Origin: Bacteriovoracaceae bacterium | GTDB lineage: Bacteria > Bdellovibrionota > Bacteriovoracia > Bacteriovoracales > Bacteriovoracaceae | Direction of reading: 5' to 3' | NCBI GenBank assembly: GCA_947446575.1 | Contig: CANFHC010000011.1 | Span: 47,486 to 111,485, forward strand | DNA length: 64,000 nt | Shown here: piece by piece, positions 16,613 through 24,017 of the stretch | Numbering within the stretch: position 1 is the first letter of the stretch | How the letters are laid out: each line of letters starts with the position of its first letter | Notes under the pieces: generated by a model | Database searches by the model: none | Seen by the model: only the letters and a program-made list of their open reading frames with translations | Told to the model about the DNA's origin: nothing | Program-made: the position numbers and the translations under genes

Positions 16613-17962
16613 TTATTTAACATTTTCAGCTTTTCTAGCAATCTCGACCATGCGGTCATATAAAACATCTATCGATAAAAATTCCGTCATACCCTGACTT
16701 TGTTTTAAAAGTCCCATCAAGTCATCGTACACAAGAATAGCCTTATCAACTTTTGGATTTGATCCACGAGCGTAAGCGCCTACATTAATCAAATCTTCGT
16801 TGGCCTTATAAGACGCCAATAGATCTCGTAAATGACTGGCAACTATTTTATGCTCTCGACTAGCAACTTTACTCATTACCCTCGAAAGACTTGCGAGGAC
16901 ATCAATAGCTGGGAATTGGTTTCTTGAAGCGAGTTCACGAGATAAAATAATGTGTCCATCAGCAATCGCTCTTACGGCATCGGCAATGGGCTCATCCATA
17001 TCACCCCCCTCAACGAGAACGGTATAGACTCCTGTGATCGACCCTGCACCAGCTTTTGTTCCAGCGCGTTCCATTAATTTGGGAAGGCGGGCAAATACCG
17101 AAGGCGTGTAACCTTTTTGTCCTGGTGGCTCTCCTGCAGAAAGAGAAATTTCACGATTGGCCATAGCAAAACGAGTGATAGAATCCATCATGAGCAAAAC
17201 GTCTTGTTGATTTCTATCTCTGAAATATTCTGCAATCGTCGTTGCAACGTAAGCTGCCTTCATACGAATCAATGCCGATGTATCAGATGTCGCAACAATT
17301 ACTACTGATCTTTTTAATCCTTCAGGACCTAGATCAGATTCAATGAATTCTAGAACCTCTCGACCACGCTCACCGATAAGAGCAATGACGTTAATATCGG
17401 CGCTGGAATTTTCCGCAATCATCCCCAGTGTTACTGACTTACCAACACCAGATCCTGCCATGATCGCAAAACGCTGACCTTTTCCCGCTGTCATGAAACA
17501 ATTGATCGCGTGAATTCCAGTATCCAAAGCTTCTTTAATCGGTGGACGTTCAAGAGGATTGAGAGGCTGACCATAAATACTTCTCGCTTCTACATTAACT
17601 GGCTCAATCGGCCCTTTTCCATCAATAGGATTTCCTTGAAAGTCGATAACTCTTCCAAGCATAGCTTCAGAAATTTTTATTGTTGTTGTTAAGTCTTTTA
17701 AATAAACACGAGTTTCAGAATTTATTCCTGAAAGTTCATCATAAGGCATGGCCATACAACGAGTTCCGTTGATACCAACGACTTCGCCTAAAGAGCGGTC
17801 TCCAAACTCTGTAACAAATTCTACGTTTGATCCTATCGGTGCGCGTGAAAGGTTGACTTCAAAGACCATCCCTTTATTGGCATAAACTTTTCCTATCTTT
17901 TGGTAAGGGGAAGAGTATTCGTAGTTTTTGTGAATAGATACGAGATCGAGATTCTTGTCCAT
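16613..17962 (-). CDS. fliI: flagellum-specific ATPase FliI
   Basis: About 449 residues from the ATG at 17962, preceded by AAGGTG nine bases upstream; a GTG at 17974 is also in frame. Walker A is GSGVGKS, Walker B is VLLMMDSITRFA, and the LSAGEPPGQKGYTPSVFARLP segment and ERGREV motif are typical of F1-like FliI/SctN ATPases. FliI energises unfolding and loading of export substrates with FliH and FliJ, whose genes flank it. Confidence 0.97.
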   Translation of the reverse strand: MDKNLDLVSIHKNYEYSSPYQKIGKVYANKGMVFEVNLSRAPIGSNVEFVTEFGDRSLGEVVGINGTRCMAMPYDELSGINSETRVYLKDLTTTIKISEAMLGRVIDFQGNPIDGKGPIEPVNVEARSIYGQPLNPLERPPIKEALDTGIHAINCFMTAGKGQRFAIMAGSGVGKSVTLGMIAENSSADINVIALIGERGREVLEFIESDLGPEGLKRSVVIVATSDTSALIRMKAAYVATTIAEYFRDRNQQDVLLMMDSITRFAMANREISLSAGEPPGQKGYTPSVFARLPKLMERAGTKAGAGSITGVYTVLVEGGDMDEPIADAVRAIADGHIILSRELASRNQFPAIDVLASLSRVMSKVASREHKIVASHLRDLLASYKANEDLINVGAYARGSNPKVDKAILVYDDLMGLLKQSQGMTEFLSIDVLYDRMVEIARKAENVK

Positions 17963-17983
17963 ATTGCTATTCACCTTATAAAA

Positions 17984-18787
17984 TTAAGTATCGATTAAAA
18001 CATCTTCAAAAAGTTTATCTAAACTTTTAAACTGCTCTTCCATCGTGGCATTTATAATTCCGTTATCTGACTCAATAATAATTCCGCTTGTAAGAATCGC
18101 CGAGTCTATCTCAATACGAACATTTTTCAATTCCCCTAAACGAGTTTGCACATGGGCCAATACTTCTGGCATTTGAGCAAAGTCATTAGCATTAACTTGA
18201 ATTAAGAGATTTTGACGAGCTTGGATCTCTAAAAGCAATTTTTCTAATAACCGCTCAATGTATTTTCCATCATCATTTAATTCTTTTAGGATGATCCACT
18301 TAGAAAGGTTTCTTAAAAGCAAATAAATTTCCTTTTTCTGATTTGTGATGATGTCTTCTTGAGTTTTTAAAACTTCAGTAACCATTGCAGAAAAGTTTTC
18401 AAGCTTTTGATCAACAACACTTCTCATTTCATTAAAGATTTCCTCGCGCCCTTGATTTACGCCTTCATCAAACCCCGCTTTAAATGCATCGTCTTGAATT
18501 TCAGCAATACGGCGAGCAACTTCTTTAGCCACTGTAGCTTCGTACTCTTGCTCTTCTTGGTCTTTTAATCCGCGGAATTTTTCAACAATCGGATTAACTT
18601 TGAACTGAGTATTTTTTGCGTGAGTTCGCTCTTCTTTAATTATTTTTTGGAATTCTTTTTTTGCTATTGCTTGTCCGGAAGACAAGAGTGGCTTGAATTC
18701 AAAAAGTGTTACTTTATCAGCCTCAACATCTTCATCATTAAAGCTATGAAACTTGTATTCTGAGACATCCGAGTATTGCTTTACCAT
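17984..18787 (-). CDS. fliH: flagellar assembly protein FliH
   Basis: 267 residues. A polar N-terminal region is followed by a long helix with FDEGVNQGREEIFNEM (about residues 125-140) that recalls the FliH glycine-repeat segment, and a C-terminal domain with NDFAQMPEVLAHVQTRL and the IIESDNGIINATMEEQFKSL motif shared with the peripheral-stalk E/delta subunits of rotary ATPases. FliH forms the stalk linking FliI to the C-ring. It lies between fliG and fliI as expected. Confidence 0.9.
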   Translation of the reverse strand: MVKQYSDVSEYKFHSFNDEDVEADKVTLFEFKPLLSSGQAIAKKEFQKIIKEERTHAKNTQFKVNPIVEKFRGLKDQEEQEYEATVAKEVARRIAEIQDDAFKAGFDEGVNQGREEIFNEMRSVVDQKLENFSAMVTEVLKTQEDIITNQKKEIYLLLRNLSKWIILKELNDDGKYIERLLEKLLLEIQARQNLLIQVNANDFAQMPEVLAHVQTRLGELKNVRIEIDSAILTSGIIIESDNGIINATMEEQFKSLDKLFEDVLIDT

Positions 18788-18807
18788 AAAATATTTCTCC
18801 TAACCTA

Positions 18808-19842
18808 TTATACGAGCGAATCACCGTCAGAACCGCGAGCAATAAACGCTTTACCTTGAGATTCAAGTTCTTTCGTTTTCTGAACCATTTCTGCCTGAGC
18901 TTTTTCAACATCAGAAAGTTTAGTCGGTCCAAGGGCCTCAAGATCTTCTTTAAGAAGCGTAGCCGCTCGATTCGACATGTTCTTGAAAAGTTTCTGCTTG
19001 ATTTCGTCTGGAGCAGTCTTCATTGCAATAACAAGTTTTCCGTTGTCCACTTCACGGAGAAGGTTTTGGATACCTTTATCATCAACGTACATAAGGTCTT
19101 CAAATGTAAACATGAGTTTTCTGATCTCTTCAGCAAGCTCTGGATCTTTTTCTTCCACGCGAGACATAATGTTTTTCTCAGTATTTTTATCCATAAGGTT
19201 AAGCATATCTGCGATCGGCTCAACACCACCAAGTTGATTTGTATCAATAGAACCAAGTGTACTAAGTTCTGTTTTAAGAACGTCATCAAGTTGAGAGATA
19301 AGTTCAGGAGAAACGTAGTCAAGATTGGCAACCCGAAGAACAACTTCAGCTTGTAATCCTTCTGGTAATCTTCTTAATACTTCCACTTTTCTGTCAGGGG
19401 CTAAGTGAGCAACAATAAGAGCAATAGTCTGAGGATGCTCGTTGATGAGGAAGTTAGATAGTGTACGTGTATCTACGAGTTCAAGAGATTCAAGTGTATT
19501 TGTTTGTCCAACTTCAACAATTTGTCCAAGAAGTTGCTTCGCTCTATCTTCACCAAGAGTATTGATAATGAAATCGCGACCGCGGTTTTCCGCGAATAAT
19601 AAATCGTTTTCTTCGTTTAGTTGCTTATAGAAATCCTCTAGAACTCTTTTTACCATCCAAATCGGCGCACGCTTTACGTTCGACATGGCATTTATCATTC
19701 TTTTAACATCGTTATCTTTCATATTTTGAAAGATAAGCTGAGTAATATTCATACCCAGTGAACTTAAAAGTAAACCTGCTCTATCCGATCCATTGAGTAG
19801 GCCGTACTCGGTATCGGGGTCTAATGCTTCGTCTGCTGCCAT
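18808..19842 (-). CDS. fliG: flagellar motor switch protein FliG
   Basis: 344 residues. The N-domain that binds FliF opens with GSDRAGLLLSSLGM. The middle domain carries the EHPQTIALIVAHL motif (the EHPQR-type signature). The C-terminal torque domain has LMFTFEDLMYVDDKGIQNLLREVD with charged residues that face the stator, and MSNRAATLLKEDLEALGPTKLSDVE. FliG transmits torque from the stator to the MS-ring. Start has AAGGAAACAACC before ATG. Confidence 0.97.
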   Translation of the reverse strand: MAADEALDPDTEYGLLNGSDRAGLLLSSLGMNITQLIFQNMKDNDVKRMINAMSNVKRAPIWMVKRVLEDFYKQLNEENDLLFAENRGRDFIINTLGEDRAKQLLGQIVEVGQTNTLESLELVDTRTLSNFLINEHPQTIALIVAHLAPDRKVEVLRRLPEGLQAEVVLRVANLDYVSPELISQLDDVLKTELSTLGSIDTNQLGGVEPIADMLNLMDKNTEKNIMSRVEEKDPELAEEIRKLMFTFEDLMYVDDKGIQNLLREVDNGKLVIAMKTAPDEIKQKLFKNMSNRAATLLKEDLEALGPTKLSDVEKAQAEMVQKTKELESQGKAFIARGSDGDSLV

Positions 19843-19863
19843 GGTTGTTTCCTTTTCTATCTA

Positions 19864-21552
19864 TTAAGCAATTTGTTTATCTGATTCGCTTGAGTGAATC
19901 ATCTCATGAATAATCTGTGCTGCTTTACCTGGGTTGTTTTCAACCAGAGCAATGATTTTTTCACGTAACATGTTCCCTTCAATTTTCTCTGGATTTAACT
20001 TCTCTTCAATTTGCGGGAGTGCATCTTCAAGTCCAGGAAGGCGTTGGTTCGCTTGTACTTTTTCTAATTCTTCAAGAGTACGAGGTAAAAAATCTTCCAC
20101 CGTCTCGATAGTGTTGTCGGTAACCCATTGGATGAATGGACGAACAACTAAGAAGAAGAATAACGAAATCGTAAGCCCTACAGCTAGGTATTTTACGATA
20201 TTGCGAATAAGTTCACGATTAGCTTGCTCTTTTAACATTGCGTCTGCGACACTCATGTCTTCGCGAGCAAATTCCATATTTTTAATGACAAGTTTGTCAC
20301 CACGTTTATCACTTGTTCCAAGTGTGCTCGCGACGATTTGAGAGAAGTTAGCCAGGTCTGCTTCACTCCATTTCTCATACTTCATTATCGCATTTCCGTT
20401 TTTATCCATTTGTGGTTGGCCATCTTCGCCTAGCACTGCAATTCGTTTTCCATCGATCATGACTGCTGCTGAAATCGCTTTTACGCTAGCAGAAGGTTTT
20501 CTTGATTGAGTTACAGTTGTCGGAACATTTAAATTTCTTGTTGTAAGCTCTTTCGTTACATTGTTTTTAGTTTCTGCCACACCCGGTTGAGGAACTTCAC
20601 CTGGAAGGTTGGATTGGGCCCCCGCGATTCCTTGTGGAGAAGGACGAGATCCATTTACATTTTGCACGTTTTTAACTTCTGAAACAACTGCTGAGTTTTC
20701 GTTGTCATAAGTTGTGGCAGTTGCGACTGATTCAGTAAAATCCAAATCAACAGTAACCTTTGCGACAACTTTTCCGTCACCAACAACTTTCGTTAAAATT
20801 TCTTCAATTTGTTTTTCGTATTTTTGATTTAATTGAGCTTCAAGCGCCATACGGTTTGCCGTAGTCGCAGTCATTGCATCCCCAATATTTTCAGAAAGCT
20901 TTTTTCCTCGGTCATCTAATATAACGACGTTTTCTTGTCTCATCTCTTCAACAGAAGAGGCAACCAATGATCCAATTCCTTTAATTTCTGCCGGAGTTAG
21001 TGATACGCCGTTATTAAGTTCTAAAACAACTGAAGCTGAAGGGGATTTTTTTTCAGCAACAAATGGTGATGATTCAGGAATTGAGATATGAACGCGAGCG
21101 CGTTTAATCCCTTGGATGTACATAATGGTTTTTACCAACTCTCCTTCGAGGGCCCGTTGCTTATTAACCTTCTGAACAAAGCTTGTTGTTCCGAAAGATT
21201 GTTTATCAAAAACTTCGTATCCAACCGTTCCAGAAAAGCTTGTACCTAATTTTGCAATTTCTAAGCGCCACACACCGACAAGATCCTCAGGAATTGAAAT
21301 TGTTTTGCCATCATTAGATGTTTGATAAGGGATTTTCTTTTCTTCTAAAAGAATGGCAATTTTGCGAGCGTCTTCTTTGTTAAGATCAGTATAAAGAGTG
21401 TCATAGCGAGTTTTAGACGCCCACACTACGATGCCGGTCATTGCCGCAAGAATCATACAAGAAACTATGATAAAACCAAGCTTTTTGGTTGAATCGAGTC
21501 CACTAAAAAACTCTTTAAAGTTTCGAAAAATTTTTTCCAATATATCTTGCAA
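19864..21552 (-). CDS. fliF: flagellar MS-ring protein FliF
   Basis: About 562 residues. Membrane helices at about 27-47 and 440-465 bracket the periplasmic ring-building motifs, seen in KTRYDTLYTDLNKEDARKIA and SVEEMRQENVVILDDRGK. The C-terminal cytoplasmic tail binds FliG. FliF forms the MS-ring that seeds flagellar assembly. Start choice: AGGAGG touches the ATG at 21558 with no spacing, whereas a TTG two codons later (21552) has ideal 6-base spacing, so TTG is the likely start, giving MQDILEKIF. This would make the initiation rate of fliF deliberately modest. Confidence 0.95.
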   Translation of the reverse strand: MQDILEKIFRNFKEFFSGLDSTKKLGFIIVSCMILAAMTGIVVWASKTRYDTLYTDLNKEDARKIAILLEEKKIPYQTSNDGKTISIPEDLVGVWRLEIAKLGTSFSGTVGYEVFDKQSFGTTSFVQKVNKQRALEGELVKTIMYIQGIKRARVHISIPESSPFVAEKKSPSASVVLELNNGVSLTPAEIKGIGSLVASSVEEMRQENVVILDDRGKKLSENIGDAMTATTANRMALEAQLNQKYEKQIEEILTKVVGDGKVVAKVTVDLDFTESVATATTYDNENSAVVSEVKNVQNVNGSRPSPQGIAGAQSNLPGEVPQPGVAETKNNVTKELTTRNLNVPTTVTQSRKPSASVKAISAAVMIDGKRIAVLGEDGQPQMDKNGNAIMKYEKWSEADLANFSQIVASTLGTSDKRGDKLVIKNMEFAREDMSVADAMLKEQANRELIRNIVKYLAVGLTISLFFFLVVRPFIQWVTDNTIETVEDFLPRTLEELEKVQANQRLPGLEDALPQIEEKLNPEKIEGNMLREKIIALVENNPGKAAQIIHEMIHSSESDKQIA

Positions 21553-21647
21553 GGCCATCCTCCTGATTACTTAATTTCACATCCTATGAAATTAAATCGC
21601 GGAACTCATAATACTTTATAACTCTTTTCTTATTTCCAAGCACAATT

Positions 21648-21670
21648 GAAATGCTCCACAGGAGCATTTC
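21648..21670 (-). ncRNA. perfect stem-loop in mRNA just after fliE
   Basis: GAAATGCTCC-N3-GGAGCATTTC, a 10-base-pair perfect stem with a 3-base loop, begins 8 bases after the fliE stop codon. No T-run follows, so it is not a standard intrinsic terminator; it may be an RNA stability or processing element. Its core is shared with the hairpin after flgC. Classed here as an RNA structure, not as a separate RNA gene. Confidence 0.6.
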
Positions 21671-21678
21671 ATTCGCGA

Positions 21679-22044
21679 CTACATCTGCATTCTCATAATT
21701 TCTTTGTATGCTTCAATAACTTTCATACGAACTTGGTTCATTGTCTTGAACGCAATTTCTGCATTTTCTACAGCAAGCATGGTTTCGTGAATATTTTTTG
21801 TCTGACCAGAAGCTAATTTTTCAATTGCTTTATTGGCCTCAACTTGCATGTCGTTTACATTCGTTAGTGAAGTTGCGAGCATCTCGCTAAAACTTTGAGG
21901 AGGCTTAGCTCCAATAGAAGGATTGGCCGCCAGTTCATTGAACTGAGGCATTGTAGCCTGATCAATAGAAGCACTCTTCATCCAATCCTGCGTATTATAG
22001 CTGGAGAGAAGTTTGTTCATGTTTCCTACGTTTTCAATTGCCAT
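21679..22044 (-). CDS. fliE: flagellar MS-ring/rod junction protein FliE
   Basis: 121 residues. The C-terminal two thirds match FliE: FSEMLATSLTNVNDMQVEANKAIEKLASGQ, then HETMLAVENAEIAFKTMNQVRMKVIEAYKEIMRMQM. FliE joins the MS-ring to the rod and is the first exported axial protein. The N-terminal 50 residues are variable. Start has AAGGA nine bases before ATG. The gene is followed by a strong hairpin before fliF. Confidence 0.95.
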   Translation of the reverse strand: MAIENVGNMNKLLSSYNTQDWMKSASIDQATMPQFNELAANPSIGAKPPQSFSEMLATSLTNVNDMQVEANKAIEKLASGQTKNIHETMLAVENAEIAFKTMNQVRMKVIEAYKEIMRMQM

Positions 22045-22116
22045 ACATTATTATCCTTTTTTAGGCTAACCCGAACTCAAAATTTCGAAGTTCACCTTTT
22101 TGTTTTTTCAGCACTA

Positions 22117-22145
22117 GATAAAATGCTCCAGTGGAGCACTTTATC
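22117..22145 (-). ncRNA. stem-loop in mRNA just after flgC
   Basis: Arms of 13 bases (GATAAA-A-TGCTCC and GGAGCA-C-TTTATC, one mismatch) around a 3-base loop, starting 3 bases after the flgC stop on the minus strand. No T-run follows. It shares the TGCTCC-N3-GGAGCA core with the hairpin after fliE, about 470 bases away. Confidence 0.6.
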
Positions 22146-22148
22146 GGG

Positions 22149-22589
22149 TTAGTTTTTTCCAATTTCTAAATCTTTCATCGCCATACTCTTTGCAGTGTTC
22201 ATTGCATTGATGTTGGCTTCATAAGCGCGTGAAGCTTCAATCATATTGGCCATCTCTTCCATCGAGTTGATGTTTGGGTACGCCACATATCCTTCAGCAT
22301 TTGCATCCGGATGGTTTGGTTCATATTTTAAGATCGGTGGTTTTTTACTGTTGCTCACTTCTTTTGCGATGACCGTTTGAGCATTCTCCTCCATTTCTCC
22401 GCTTAGGATTTCTGAAAAGGATTCTCTCGCTGGTTCACTTCCAAACACCACTTCTTTTGGTTGGTAAGCGCCACCTTCAGCTGTTCTTGTCGTCTGAGCG
22501 TTGGCAATATTAGAAGAAATAGCGGCCATTCTTTTTTTATTGGCCGTAAGTCCAGATGAACTAATTTTTAAACTTGTTAGCAAATCCAT
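22149..22589 (-). CDS. flgC: flagellar proximal rod protein FlgC
   Basis: 146 residues. N-terminal rod signature SLKISSSGLTANKKRMAAISSNIANAQT and C-terminal NINSMEEMANMIEASRAYEANINAMNTAKSMAMKDLEIG are diagnostic, and the YVAYPNINSMEEM link is the usual FlgC form. FlgC assembles with FlgB and FlgF into the proximal rod. Start has GAGGGG eight bases before ATG. It lies 16 bases after flgB in the same operon. Confidence 0.96.
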   Translation of the reverse strand: MDLLTSLKISSSGLTANKKRMAAISSNIANAQTTRTAEGGAYQPKEVVFGSEPARESFSEILSGEMEENAQTVIAKEVSNSKKPPILKYEPNHPDANAEGYVAYPNINSMEEMANMIEASRAYEANINAMNTAKSMAMKDLEIGKN

Positions 22590-22605
22590 AATCTATTCCC
22601 CTCTA

Positions 22606-23013
22606 CTACCTGTCAGACCCGACGACATATTTCATCAGACCTAATTTTTTGTTCAACAACTGAACAGAAGCATCATACATAATTCTATTTTCTGCCATGT
22701 CAGCTAGTTCCTGATCGCGGTCAACTGTGTTTCCGTCAGGACTTACAATTCCATTTGATTCTTCAGTAATCTCTGGTTGTAAATTATTAAAACCACCGCC
22801 TCCAACATTAAAATGTTTAGAGTCGGTAGTTTTTAATTTTTGTTGTTCATCTGTATCAAGAGCTCTTGCAAGAGCATCTTCAAAATCAATTTTCTTAGCT
22901 TTGTATCCAGGAGTTTCAGCGTTAGCAATATTTGAAGCGATTAGTTCCTGGCGCATTTGGCGGTACTTCAATGAAGCGGCCAGAGCTCTAGTTGTTTTAT
23001 CGTCAATATTCAT
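22606..23013 (-). CDS. flgB: flagellar proximal rod protein FlgB
   Basis: 135 residues. Signature LAASLKYRQMRQELIASNIANAETPGYKAKKIDFEDAL in sequence and C-terminal DRDQELADMAENRIMYDASVQLLNKKLGLMKYVV are typical. FlgB is a proximal rod subunit exported by the flagellar system. Start has GGAGG five bases before ATG, one of the strongest sites in the operon. Confidence 0.96.
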   Translation of the reverse strand: MNIDDKTTRALAASLKYRQMRQELIASNIANAETPGYKAKKIDFEDALARALDTDEQQKLKTTDSKHFNVGGGGFNNLQPEITEESNGIVSPDGNTVDRDQELADMAENRIMYDASVQLLNKKLGLMKYVVGSDR

Positions 23014-23039
23014 ATCTGCCTCCTTAGTCTCTTAAAAAA

Positions 23040-23990
23040 TTAACGTAAGTTAACAAAGTAAGATGATCCTTCAGTTCTGTATTCATTGATTTTATTTCTA
23101 AGAGTTCTAATAGAAACTCCCAAAATTTTGGCAGCTTGTGTTCTGTTTTCACTTGTGTGAATAAGAGCTTTTTTAATTAAAAGTTTTTCTGCATCTTTAA
23201 GAGACATTAATCTCATTCCTTCAGAATCATCATCGCTCATAAAACTTACAGATTTTTTATCACTTACTTCATAAGCAGACTCATCTAACAAAGAAGAGTT
23301 GTTATTCACTGAACTAGAGATTACTTGTTTTAGTTCATGAATATTGTTTGCCCAGTAGTGTGATGTGATTCTGTCCATTGCAACTCCGTCAATTTCGTTA
23401 TTTATTTCTTCAGCACCTGTAGCTTCTGCCATAAAATAACGAGCTAAACGCTGAAGATCTTCTTGTCTTTCTCTGAGAGCTGGGATGGTAACAGCATTAT
23501 TAGCGAAGATAGTGTAAAGACCGCGATAGAATCTTCCTGCACCAACAAGTTTAGAAAGATTTTTTGTGGTCGTAGCGATTAAGCGAACGTCGATATCGTA
23601 ATCTTCAAGTTCATTGATAATTTTGTGGAGTCTTTTTTGGAATTCTTCATCAAGGCAGTCGATATTAGCAAATACGACAGTTCCTTTATTAGCTGCTTCA
23701 AGGATTCCTTTATTGAATCTTCCTGTAGAGTTGTCTCTGTGACCTAGAATTTTATTTTCTACATCTTGAGCTGGAAGAGAGCAATCCACAAGCTCGAAAG
23801 CTTGGTGAGCACGTCCTGAGTTCTCATGAATAAAACGACCTAGAGTTCTTTTACCTACACCATTTTCACCAACGACAAGCACTGCAGCTTTACTCACTGA
23901 TAAATTTCTTGCTTGCGAAAGAGCTTTCTCAACTCTCACATCTGTACCGAAAAGTTCTACTCTAATCTGTTCCATCTGACCTCCTGTCAT
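23040..23990 (-). CDS. degenerate sigma-54-activator-like flagellar regulator with Fis HTH
   Basis: 316 residues resembling an NtrC/FlbD-type AAA+ activator without receiver domain. Walker A is kept (GENGVGKRTL, residues 41-50). The sigma-54-contacting GAFTGA loop is absent: residues 83-95 read GHRDNSTGRFNKG. Walker B lacks its acidic pair, reading GTVVFANID (103-111) where GTLFLDEIG is usual. The sensor and WPGN-RELE motifs are altered (WANNIHELKQ). The C-terminal Fis-type HTH is intact (RTQAAKILGVSIRTLRNKI, 283-301). It probably binds DNA but cannot work as a standard sigma-54 activator. Two starts are plausible: ATG 23990 (GGAGG, 8 bases) and ATG 23975 (AGGAGG, 4 bases). It lies between the TPR gene and flgB. 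Confidence 0.8.
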   Translation of the reverse strand: MTGGQMEQIRVELFGTDVRVEKALSQARNLSVSKAAVLVVGENGVGKRTLGRFIHENSGRAHQAFELVDCSLPAQDVENKILGHRDNSTGRFNKGILEAANKGTVVFANIDCLDEEFQKRLHKIINELEDYDIDVRLIATTTKNLSKLVGAGRFYRGLYTIFANNAVTIPALRERQEDLQRLARYFMAEATGAEEINNEIDGVAMDRITSHYWANNIHELKQVISSSVNNNSSLLDESAYEVSDKKSVSFMSDDDSEGMRLMSLKDAEKLLIKKALIHTSENRTQAAKILGVSIRTLRNKINEYRTEGSSYFVNLR

Positions 23991-24017
23991 ACGAATCGCC
24001 TCCGTCCTGAAGCTTTT

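Noticed and set aside
18856..19356. Plus-strand open frame of 166 codons and a smaller overlapping one
   Set aside because: Antisense to fliG with Phe/Lys/Arg-rich, non-protein-like sequence; explained by codon bias of fliG.
19934..20341. Plus-strand open frame of 135 codons
   Set aside because: Antisense to the 3' part of fliF; no ribosome site and no family resemblance.
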